This document shows, in pieces, positions 1 to 5,467 of a stretch of DNA of 13,170 nt. This DNA is from Gammaproteobacteria bacterium. GTDB taxonomy: Bacteria; Pseudomonadota; Gammaproteobacteria; Thiohalomonadales; Thiohalomonadaceae. The first letter of the stretch is position 1; every line of letters starts with the position of its first letter. The notes beneath the pieces were generated by a model. It saw nothing but the letters and a program-made list of their open reading frames with translations. It did no database searches and was not told the origin of the DNA. A program made the translations under genes and the position numbers. Where the stretch lies: positions 1 through 13,170 of the forward strand of contig JADFYS010000024.1 in the NCBI GenBank assembly GCA_015232955.1, given 5' to 3'.

Positions 1-5
1 TGAAT

Positions 6-92
6 AGAATGACTATTCATACGGCTTCATGCCTTGAATAGCCACACTTCTCGACTCCCTGAAATCCAGTGTTTCCAAGTATCTTGGGTATA
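6..92 (-). repeat. Dispersed intergenic repeat, copy 1 (inverted relative to copy 2)
   Basis: The reverse complement of this stretch matches 1913-1989 along its whole length, with four substitutions and one 10-base insertion (AGTGTGGCTA as read on the minus strand). The shared core, read on the minus strand, begins TATACCCAAGA, includes TGGATTTCAGGGAGTCGAGA and ends ATGAATAGTCATTCT. At the outer end of this copy, positions 1-19 form a perfect 7-bp inverted repeat (TGAATAG / CTATTCA, 5-base loop). It encodes no transposase and lies between genes, so it looks like a non-autonomous dispersed repeat. The family is not one I can name. Confidence 0.8.
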
Positions 93-194
93 GGGGCGTT
101 GGCTCTGGAGATGACCGCTTCTGAGACAGCTTTGCTGATTGACCCTCTGGCCAAATCTGTAGAAATCGAGCCTCCAGGCAGTTGGTGAGCGAAG
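93..194. other. Short open frames without a recognised gene, next to the repeat
   Basis: This stretch lies between repeat copy 1 and the end of the Hpt gene. On the plus strand a frame is open from 63 to a TGA at 186-188, with an Ala/Leu-rich translation. On the minus strand another frame is also open through the same bases and continues into the repeat. Neither has a convincing start with a ribosome binding site, and I recognise neither product. The plus-strand frame ends 6 bases before the convergent Hpt gene ends, so it could be the tail of a gene broken by the repeat, but it could equally be chance. Confidence 0.2.
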
Positions 195-554
195 TTATTG
201 GCGTACCTTTTCCATCACAGTTTTAAGTTCTGAAAAGAGGGTTTCAAGTTGCGGAACCTGTTGCTGCATCTGCTCCAGATCCCCCTCTTTCCCTGAAAAC
301 TCGATCTCTTTAGCGAGAAGACTCATCGGTACGGCTCCGATATTGGCAGCCCCTCCCTTTATTTTATGCGCGTGGGCAGTCGCTAAGGGGATATCTTCCG
401 CGGCAACGGCGCTTTTCAAAAGTTCGATCTGTCTCGGCATATCGCTTAGAAAGAGCTGTAGCAGCTGTTGCAGAAGAGCCTCATTTCCCATGACCCGCTG
501 CTTCAGGTTCTCCAGATCAAACAAGGGAGGGGTGGTGGTGTTATCCTCATGCAT
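195..554 (-). CDS. Hpt domain phosphotransfer protein
   Basis: This is a stand-alone histidine phosphotransfer (Hpt) protein of 119 residues from the ATG at 554. In phosphorelays such proteins shuttle phosphoryl groups between receiver domains in the cytoplasm. The signature is HAHKIKGGAANIG, fitting the HxxKGxxxxxG pattern, with H63 the expected phospho-acceptor. The flanking sequence is predicted helical, as in the four-helix Hpt bundle. There is no kinase or receiver domain, so it is an orphan whose partner must be encoded elsewhere. A TTG at 561-563 could add three residues; an AGAGGA lies only 2 bases before it, while the ATG has the same motif 11 bases upstream. It is transcribed away from the gcvR-like gene. 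Confidence 0.85.
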   Translation of the reverse strand: MHEDNTTTPPLFDLENLKQRVMGNEALLQQLLQLFLSDMPRQIELLKSAVAAEDIPLATAHAHKIKGGAANIGAVPMSLLAKEIEFSGKEGDLEQMQQQVPQLETLFSELKTVMEKVRQ

Positions 555-599
555 ATGGTGCAATTTCCTCTGGTTTACTCCGTAGTGGGGTGTGCGACG

Positions 600-628
600 A
601 GTATAAACCGATCCCCCTCTCTTTACAG
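600..628 (-). promoter_or_regulatory. Weak candidate promoter for the Hpt gene
   Basis: On the minus strand a TATACT (-10-like, 600-605) is preceded after 17 bases by CTGTAA (623-628), which matches the -35 consensus at only three of six positions. It sits about 45 bases upstream of the Hpt start. The -35 and part of the spacer overlap a perfect 6-bp inverted repeat (CTCTCT / AGAGAG, 617-632). Confidence 0.25.
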
Positions 629-744
629 AGAGTCTACCCTATTTTTTGGCACAATTGAATAAAGTTGCGCTAGAACAGCAGAGAGGCGAACTGCACCTTG
701 TCGGGAACAGAGGCTGTTTTTCGGTGAAAAAATGGTGGAGTTGG

Positions 745-777
745 GCTATTCACCCTTTGAATAGCGAGCCAATTGGC
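745..777. promoter_or_regulatory. Two adjacent palindromes upstream of the gcvR-like gene
   Basis: Positions 745-752 (GCTATTCA) and 758-765 (TGAATAGC) form a perfect 8-bp inverted repeat with a 5-base loop. Two bases further on, 768-777 is the perfect 10-bp palindrome GCCAATTGGC. Both lie in the divergent region between the Hpt and gcvR-like genes, 40-75 bases before the latter. They are plausible operator sites. No clear sigma-70 promoter with standard spacing was found beside them. Confidence 0.35.
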
Positions 778-806
778 GCACAATATAAGCTTATGGTGAT
801 ATATTT

Positions 807-812
807 AAGGAG
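807..812 (+). promoter_or_regulatory. Ribosome binding site choosing the ATG at 819
   Basis: AAGGAG lies 6 bases before the ATG at 819 and only 3 bases before an in-frame GTG at 816. The spacing favours the ATG. Confidence 0.7.
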
Positions 813-818
813 CGAGTG

Positions 819-1340
819 ATGGCGGAGTGGTCCATGTTGACTCTGGTGGGGGAAGATCGTCCAGGAATCGTCGCAGCGGTAACTGAAGTCCTGTTTGCCT
901 CTGGCTGCAATCTGGGCGAGACGGCAATGGTTCGTCTTGGTGGCAATTTCAGTATGATGCTTATGGTGAGTCGACCTACTGATGGGTGTGCACTTGATGA
1001 AAAGTTGTCTTCGGTAATGGAGCGCTTTGGGCTACAACTTCACCAGTCGGCGATAATCGGTGAACTGCACAGCCACCTTCAACCCAACCTTCAACTTGTG
1101 GTCTATGGTGCAGATCGGGCTGGGATAGTGGCATCTGTGACCGCGAAACTGGCGGAAGCGGGGTTCCATATCCTCGATCTGCGCACCGATGTGGGTGGCA
1201 GCAGCCGTGATCCTATCTATGTGATGGAGATCGAAGGCTATGCGGATCAAGAAGCTGCGGAGCTTGAACAGCGCCTCGAGCCTTTACGCCAGCAAGGGGT
1301 TGAGTGGCGTCTCTCTACGATTGATCTAATGGTTGGGTAA
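819..1340 (+). CDS. gcvR: GcvR-like double ACT domain protein
   Basis: The product has 173 residues and two ACT domains, roughly residues 3-75 and 90-168. Each opens with the ACT signature of a beta strand followed by a D-R-x-G-I-V helix start (GEDRPGIVAAVTEVL and GADRAGIVASVTAKL). Length and tandem layout match GcvR, the accessory repressor that in Escherichia coli binds GcvA and blocks glycine-cleavage gene activation when glycine is low. There is no DNA-binding domain, consistent with action through a partner protein. No gcv genes are in the window, so the physiological target is inferred and the more cautious name is ACT domain protein. It stops 12 bases before the deformylase ATG, suggesting co-transcription. 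Confidence 0.75.
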   Translation: MAEWSMLTLVGEDRPGIVAAVTEVLFASGCNLGETAMVRLGGNFSMMLMVSRPTDGCALDEKLSSVMERFGLQLHQSAIIGELHSHLQPNLQLVVYGADRAGIVASVTAKLAEAGFHILDLRTDVGGSSRDPIYVMEIEGYADQEAAELEQRLEPLRQQGVEWRLSTIDLMVG

Positions 1341-1352
1341 AATTTGTTAACG

Positions 1353-1847
1353 ATGCAGATTCTCACCTATCCCGATCCTCAGCTCAAACATGAGTCACTG
1401 CCAGTTGAGCGGTTCGATACCGAGTTACAGGCGTTTATCCAAGAGTTAGAAGAGACGATGCGAGCCGGCCCCGGCGGGGTCGGTATTGCGGCGCCACAGG
1501 TGGGGCGGTTACAGCGCATCGTCATTGTCGATGTCTCCTCTGCACGCAAGCCGGTCCCGAACCACGGGCGGATGGTGCTGGTCAACCCTGAAATTACCCA
1601 GTGGAAGGGGATGGCCGTGGGACGCGAGGGGTGTATGTCGGTGCCGGACTACACCGGTAATGTGATTCGTGCCGAAGCGATCACCCTGACTGCAAAAAAT
1701 GAGTTTGGTGAGCACCAGGAGTTTCAGTGCGAGGGGTACGAGGCGAGAGCCGTACAGCACGAACTCGATCACCTTGATGGGTTACTTTTTCTCGACCGCC
1801 TGGTGAGCCGTCACCGTGATCTGTTTCGGCGCAAGGTCTACCAGTAG
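1353..1847 (+). CDS. def: Peptide deformylase
   Basis: This enzyme removes the N-terminal formyl group from nascent proteins in the cytoplasm, using a metal (usually Fe2+). From the ATG at 1353 it has 164 residues, near the family's typical length. All three family motifs are present: GVGIAAPQ (residues 42-49), EGCMSVP (92-98) and HELDH (136-140). Metal ligands are C94, H136 and H140; E137 is the catalytic acid/base. An in-frame TTG at 1344 exists, but the ATG gives the standard Def N-terminus (beta strand then YPDPQL). No good Shine-Dalgarno is visible, so translation may couple to the preceding gene. It is not next to fmt, the usual partner of the housekeeping copy, so it may be a second deformylase. 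Confidence 0.93.
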   Translation: MQILTYPDPQLKHESLPVERFDTELQAFIQELEETMRAGPGGVGIAAPQVGRLQRIVIVDVSSARKPVPNHGRMVLVNPEITQWKGMAVGREGCMSVPDYTGNVIRAEAITLTAKNEFGEHQEFQCEGYEARAVQHELDHLDGLLFLDRLVSRHRDLFRRKVYQ

Positions 1848-1854
1848 AGAAGAG

Positions 1855-1968
1855 ATGATCCTGAAATCGGTAGTTGAACGCTATGAAGCCCCTTATGCGA
1901 TGAAATTCACAATATACCCAAGACAGTTGGAAACAGTGGATTTCAGGGAGTCGAGATTCAAGGCATGA
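1855..1968 (+). other. Short ORF running into repeat copy 2, possibly a broken gene
   Basis: A 37-codon ORF starts with an ATG 7 bases after the deformylase stop. Its first 19 codons are unique sequence and the last 18 lie in the dispersed repeat. The unique part (MILKSVVERYEAPYAMKF) looks protein-like but is not recognisable. It could be the 5' end of a gene cut off by the repeat, or chance. The upstream AGAGAAGAG is a poor ribosome binding site. Confidence 0.2.
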
Positions 1969-1989
1969 AGCCGCATGAATAGTCATTCT
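1913..1989 (+). repeat. Dispersed intergenic repeat, copy 2
   Basis: This 77-base element matches the reverse complement of 6-92, differing at four positions and lacking 10 bases. It starts TATACCCAAGA and ends ATGAATAGTCATTCT. It lies downstream of the deformylase gene and 82 bases before the secreted Met-rich protein gene. The two inverted copies bracket a 1.8-kb block (hpt, gcvR, def) and could recombine to invert it. Confidence 0.8.
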
Positions 1990-2071
1990 CACCAAAGGTT
2001 TCATCACGCTCGAGCGTCGCACTCATCGGTTTTCTGGAACCAGCGTTTTCAGGGTTCGTGGGTATAACCGG

Positions 2072-2818
2072 ATGAGAACGCCTGCTCCTCTTCGTTTGCT
2101 GAAGATTCTGGTGGTAATCGCTACCCTAACCCCTTCTTCTCCGCTTCTGGCCAATAGTAATCCGCTCGGGATGATGGCGCTGATGATGGATACGATGATG
2201 CAGATGATGGTCTGGATGATGAGTGGCGGAGGTGCGCTGCCGGGTGGGGCAATGGGGGCAATGAACCCCATGAGTCCGCTCCTATTTCCCTCACAAAGCA
2301 CTTTTCTCACACCCCCCTTCTCCGCCAATAGCCTCCTTCCCTATAGCGCACCCGGGAGCGTGATGGCTAGCCCCGGGACAACCAATCTGTTGGGCTTAAA
2401 TGCTCTCGCCAACCGCTCTCCTATGGCGCTGTTGGGTTTGACTACCCCGGGGAGTGGAGTTGATAAAAGTACACCACAAGGGGGAGAAGATCAGCGCAAA
2501 TCTACTGCGGTCACTTCAGGCTATGTCGGCATTGAAGGGATCTGGAGTGCACCTAGTGGTGAGTATTGGGCGGTGAAGGCGAACCAGTTTATCTTTTTTG
2601 GGCTCAATGGAACCCCGATGAGAGGGGAGTACACCATTCGCGGCGACTGGATTATGGCCAATAGTTATCCGCAACAGGGGAGAGAGAGTGTTACCATTCA
2701 TGTCCAGTTTCGTCAGATGGATGACCTGCTTCTACTGCGCAATCAGAAGGGGCAGGTGACACTGCTACAGCGTCAGTTCGATCCCCAAAAGCCGGGGGTA
2801 TATGGAGGACTATTTTGA
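2072..2818 (+). CDS. Secreted protein of unknown function with methionine-pair segment
   Basis: I do not recognise this 248-residue protein. Residues 1-27 look like a Sec signal peptide (basic start, hydrophobic core, cleavage plausible after LLA). Residues 34-50 contain ten methionines in five MM pairs spaced three or four residues apart, putting Met on one helical face. Gly/Ala/Pro/Ser-rich, low-complexity sequence with more Met follows, to about residue 145. Residues 150-248 look like a small beta-rich domain (GIWSAPSGEYWAVK, then alternating hydrophobic strands). Export to the periplasm or envelope is likely. Met-rich extracytoplasmic segments in other proteins bind Cu(I) or hydrophobic partners, but neither role is shown here. 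No Shine-Dalgarno precedes the ATG. Its stop overlaps the next gene's start. Confidence 0.75.
   Translation: MRTPAPLRLLKILVVIATLTPSSPLLANSNPLGMMALMMDTMMQMMVWMMSGGGALPGGAMGAMNPMSPLLFPSQSTFLTPPFSANSLLPYSAPGSVMASPGTTNLLGLNALANRSPMALLGLTTPGSGVDKSTPQGGEDQRKSTAVTSGYVGIEGIWSAPSGEYWAVKANQFIFFGLNGTPMRGEYTIRGDWIMANSYPQQGRESVTIHVQFRQMDDLLLLRNQKGQVTLLQRQFDPQKPGVYGGLF
2804..2809 (+). promoter_or_regulatory. Ribosome binding site supporting a TTG start
   Basis: GGAGGA lies 5 bases before TTG 2815-2817 and inside the end of the upstream gene. The first in-frame ATG (2830) would be 20 bases away, so the TTG is preferred. Confidence 0.7.
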
Positions 2819-3036
2819 GTGACCACAATATGAACAGTAGTGAGTTGCTGCAGCTCTACCAGAAGGTTCGGGAGCTTAAACTGGAGCATCGTGATCTGGA
2901 TCAAGCCATTCGCGCCTTAAGTGAAGCGCCGTATGTCGATCAGCTGCAGATGGGGCGGCTGAAAAAGAGGAAGCTCCTGATTAAAGATATGCTCACCAGG
3001 TATGAGAGTGAGTTAATTCCCGATCTGGATGCGTGA
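2815..3036 (+). CDS. DUF465/YdcH-like small coiled-coil protein
   Basis: This 73-residue, charged, all-helical cytoplasmic protein has the features of the DUF465 (YdcH) family: an N-terminal helix with L-x-x-E-H-R-D-L-D-Q-x-I, then a helix with RLKKRKLLIKDML near residues 48-60. The family forms short coiled coils and has no established biochemical role. The start is TTG, overlapping the preceding TGA by 3 bases with a strong ribosome binding site. Its own TGA overlaps the next gene's GTG. Being tightly packed between two genes for exported proteins is unusual for the family. Family assignment is by motif resemblance only. Confidence 0.7.
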   Translation: MSDHNMNSSELLQLYQKVRELKLEHRDLDQAIRALSEAPYVDQLQMGRLKKRKLLIKDMLTRYESELIPDLDA

Positions 3037-3563
3037 TCACCGTGTTTGCTGTTTCCCCCCTTCGCAAATGGAGCGTGTGGCACCTACAGCGACAACAGAT
3101 GTGGTACCGAATTAAGTTCAACCTTCTGCTCCTCCCTCTTCTCCTCGCCGGGGGACTCTCTCTGGCAGAGGTTAGCCATGCTGACGAACTCTCCGGGTGG
3201 AGTGGAAGAGAACTCGCATTGACGCCACACCCCTCCGAGCCGGTAACCACCGGCCCTTTTGCCGGGGTCACCTTTACCCCGGAGCAGCAGATTCGTCTGC
3301 AACAGATGATGTTGGAGCAGCAGTACGCACATCAGAAACGGTTACTGGAGATTGCAGAGATTCAGCAGGCACTATCGAAACTCTATCTTGCTGAATATTG
3401 GGATGTTGCTGCGATCGATGCCGCTTATGGAGAGATCTTTAAGCGACAGCAGCAGACCTTCAGGGCGATGGCCGAGGCGAGAAACGAAATCTACGCTCTT
3501 CTCAGCCCAGAGCAGAAACAGAGTATCCAATCCCCCCTTCAACCGCGAACAGAGGGGAATTGA
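3033..3563 (+). CDS. Spy/CpxP-like periplasmic protein (LTxxQ family)
   Basis: The product has the features of the Spy/CpxP/ZraP group: a signal peptide, then a mostly helical body with TPEQQIRLQQMM (about residues 81-92) and LSPEQKQSIQ near the end, both LTxxQ-like repeats. Members are periplasmic chaperones or metal-responsive sensors of envelope stress. The GTG at 3033 overlaps the previous stop (GTGA), giving 176 residues and an unusually long n-region before the hydrophobic core. An ATG at 3099 would give 154 residues and a textbook signal peptide, but has no ribosome binding site. I list the coupled GTG; the ATG is a real alternative. No two-component system is adjacent, so chaperone versus sensor cannot be decided. 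Confidence 0.7.
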   Translation: MITVFAVSPLRKWSVWHLQRQQMWYRIKFNLLLLPLLLAGGLSLAEVSHADELSGWSGRELALTPHPSEPVTTGPFAGVTFTPEQQIRLQQMMLEQQYAHQKRLLEIAEIQQALSKLYLAEYWDVAAIDAAYGEIFKRQQQTFRAMAEARNEIYALLSPEQKQSIQSPLQPRTEGN

Positions 3564-3771
3564 GAGGGGATATCTCACTGCCAAACCCGCGTTCTATTCC
3601 TCTATTTCAGTGGAATAACCTTAGAAACTTAATACTCACTATAAAAAATCGTAGTATCTCAACCCGGTTTCTGCTAGCGTTCAACACAGGGAGCAGGGTG
3701 ATCGTCGGGATAGCAGGCCCTTATAGGGGTTCTCGGTAACTGCGGTTCAAACTTGATGATGGCAGCTCCTC

Positions 3772-3791
3772 TCTGAGCCCGATGGTTCAGA
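3772..3791. promoter_or_regulatory. Imperfect inverted repeat over the prk -35 region
   Basis: TCTGAGCC (3772-3779) and GGTTCAGA (3784-3791) are inverted copies with one mismatch and a 4-base centre. The right arm contains the proposed -35 hexamer, so a bound protein would compete with or touch RNA polymerase. It does not clearly fit the TNA-N7-TNA layout described for CbbR sites. Confidence 0.35.
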
Positions 3792-3815
3792 ATTAGGCGT
3801 GATACTAACTATAAT
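3786..3815 (+). promoter_or_regulatory. Candidate sigma-70 promoter for prk
   Basis: TTCAGA (3786-3791, four of six consensus bases) and a perfect TATAAT (3810-3815) are separated by 18 bases. The expected start of transcription is near 3822, giving a leader of about 17 bases that contains AGGAGG. Confidence 0.6.
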
Positions 3816-3828
3816 ATTTCTACACCAC

Positions 3829-3834
3829 AGGAGG
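3829..3834 (+). promoter_or_regulatory. Strong ribosome binding site of prk
   Basis: AGGAGG lies 4 bases before the prk ATG and is a full match to the anti-Shine-Dalgarno core. Confidence 0.8.
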
Positions 3835-3838
3835 CTGT

Positions 3839-4729
3839 ATGTCACAAAGACATCCCATTATTGCTGTAACCGGCTCGTCTGGCGCAGGGACTACCACGGT
3901 AAAAGATACCCTCGATACCATTTTTCAACGGGTGGGTGCTCAGGCCGCTTTTGTTGCGGGCGATAGTTTTCACCGTTACGACCGCGCGGAGATGAAAAAA
4001 GAGCGTAAAAAGGCGCTAAAAGATGGGCGGAGGTTGAGCCACTTCGGCCCAGACGGGAACCTTTTTGATAAGCAGCTGGAGCTATTCCAGAGCTACGGTA
4101 AAACAGGGAGCGGTAATCGTCGTCACTATGTCCATGATGATGAGGAGGCGGAGATCTACGGCTCTGCGCCCGGGACATTCACCCCGTGGGAGGCGATCCC
4201 TCACGGCACCGATCTCCTCTTCTATGAGGGGTTACACGGGGGGGTGGTCACAGAGGAGTACAATCTTGCAGCAGAGGTGGATCTCTTGATAGGTGTCGCC
4301 CCCAGCATCAACCTCGAATGGATTCAGAAAATCAGCCGGGATACCAAAGAGCGGGGGTATAACCATGACGATGTCCGAGATGTGATCTACCGGCGGATGT
4401 ACGACTATATGCACTATATTCTGCCCCAGTTCTCCAACACCCATATCAATTTTCAGCGGGTGCCCATCGTCGACACCTCCAATCCATTTATGGTGCGCCA
4501 GATCCCTACCGCGGATCAGAGCCTGGTGGTGATCCATTTTCTTAAGTTTCAACCATCTGTTGAGTACAAACTCAACCTGAAGGGGCTGATTGAAGGGACC
4601 CTGATCACCACCTATAACACCATGGTCATCCCCGGGGGGAAGATGATGTATGCGATGGAGCTGATTCTCACCAAGTTGATTATCGAGTTAATGGAGAAAC
4701 GGAGCCATATCGGTAACGGCCACATTTAA
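3839..4729 (+). CDS. prk: Phosphoribulokinase, class I
   Basis: Phosphoribulokinase phosphorylates ribulose 5-phosphate with ATP to ribulose 1,5-bisphosphate, the Rubisco substrate, in the cytoplasmic Calvin cycle. The 296-residue length fits the proteobacterial class I enzyme, which forms octamers activated by NADH. The P-loop is GSSGAGTT (residues 12-19). D42 and R49, in DSFHRYDR, align with catalytic and substrate-binding residues of the Rhodobacter enzyme, and E130 in YEGLHGG matches its conserved acid. The cysteine pair used for redox control in plant-type enzymes is not seen. It stands alone, with its own promoter and terminator, away from Rubisco genes. The product is intact, with no frameshift. 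Confidence 0.97.
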   Translation: MSQRHPIIAVTGSSGAGTTTVKDTLDTIFQRVGAQAAFVAGDSFHRYDRAEMKKERKKALKDGRRLSHFGPDGNLFDKQLELFQSYGKTGSGNRRHYVHDDEEAEIYGSAPGTFTPWEAIPHGTDLLFYEGLHGGVVTEEYNLAAEVDLLIGVAPSINLEWIQKISRDTKERGYNHDDVRDVIYRRMYDYMHYILPQFSNTHINFQRVPIVDTSNPFMVRQIPTADQSLVVIHFLKFQPSVEYKLNLKGLIEGTLITTYNTMVIPGGKMMYAMELILTKLIIELMEKRSHIGNGHI

Positions 4730-4781
4730 TTTCTGAATCGAGGGCCGTCTGCTGAAGGCGACACAGAGATAGCATTGCGCA

Positions 4782-4811
4782 GAGGGGGTGTGTAGAATCA
4801 CCCCCTTTTTT
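4782..4811 (+). terminator. Rho-independent terminator after prk
   Basis: GGGGGTG (4784-4790) pairs with CACCCCC (4799-4805) around an 8-base loop. The stem can be extended by the preceding bases pairing with the T-run. Six T residues follow (4806-4811). It should end the prk transcript and lies 23 bases before ccmA. Confidence 0.9.
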
Positions 4812-4834
4812 GGGACTACAGTTCTAAGCAAACT

Positions 4835-5467
4835 ATGCTTGAAGTTCATCAGCTGCAATGTGTTCGGGGCGATCGGTCTCTCTTTAGCAACCTCTCCTTC
4901 ACCCTGAGTCAGGGGGAGTTAATCCACCTCCACGGCCACAACGGTAGTGGTAAAACGACTCTATTACGGGCGCTCTGTGGTCTGCTGGAACCGACAGCGG
5001 GTTCCATCCTCTGGAATGGGGAGTCGATTCGTCTGCTGCGCGAAGAGTTTGCAGCCGAGGTGATCTATATCGGCCACAAAGGGGGGATTAAGGGGGGGTT
5101 GACTGCCATCGAAAATTTGCAGATAGCGGCACAACTGGATGGCTCTCCAATCACTACCGCTGCGGGGTGGCGGGCACTGGAGGAGATCGGCCTTTACGGT
5201 TTTGAAGATCTGCCAACCAAGGTGCTGTCACAGGGGCAGAAGCGACGGGTAGCTCTCGCCCGTCTTTTGGTCACTCGCGCACCACTCTGGGTTCTGGATG
5301 AACCATTTGTGGCTTTAGATAAAGATGCGGTTGCCCAGCTGCAGGGGGTGATTCAGAACCATATTGCCGACAACGGAATGGTCCTTCTTACCACCCACCA
5401 AGAGGTAAACCTTACCCGGGGAGAGGTGCGGCAGTTGGCGCTGGGGGGGGAGAACCATCGTGATTAA
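4835..5467 (+). CDS. ccmA: Heme exporter ATP-binding protein CcmA
   Basis: CcmA is the cytoplasmic ATPase of the CcmAB(CD) complex, which uses ATP to release heme-loaded CcmE from CcmC for delivery to the heme lyase. The 210-residue length is typical. Motifs in order are Walker A GHNGSGKTT (34-42), the ABC signature LSQGQKRR (131-138), Walker B LWVLDEP (151-157) with D155 and E156, and the switch histidine in TTHQ. It starts the ccm operon, close behind the prk terminator, with only a weak ribosome binding site. It overlaps ccmB by 8 bases. A run of eight G (5443-5450) sits near its 3' end. Confidence 0.96.
   Translation: MLEVHQLQCVRGDRSLFSNLSFTLSQGELIHLHGHNGSGKTTLLRALCGLLEPTAGSILWNGESIRLLREEFAAEVIYIGHKGGIKGGLTAIENLQIAAQLDGSPITTAAGWRALEEIGLYGFEDLPTKVLSQGQKRRVALARLLVTRAPLWVLDEPFVALDKDAVAQLQGVIQNHIADNGMVLLTTHQEVNLTRGEVRQLALGGENHRD

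Larger units (their letters stand above)
3564..3838. other. Intergenic region upstream of prk
   Basis: No gene or clear terminator for the Spy-like gene was found in these 275 bases. The right end holds the prk promoter, an imperfect inverted repeat and the ribosome binding site. The left and middle parts contain only weak signals, such as a TATAAA at 3640-3645 without a matching -35. Confidence 0.5.

Noticed and set aside
617..647. Perfect 6-bp hairpin followed by a run of six T, terminator-like on the plus strand
   Set aside because: There is no plus-strand gene upstream that would need it, and the T-run is 9 bases from the stem.
3630..3643. TAATACTCACTATA, resembling a T7-type phage promoter
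   Set aside because: It lacks three bases of the T7 core (GAC) and the GGG start, and there is no phage gene nearby. Chance similarity is more likely.
4793..4798. TAGAAT as -10 element of a ccmA promoter
   Set aside because: No -35 hexamer lies at 16-18 bases, there is no extended -10, and it sits in the terminator loop.
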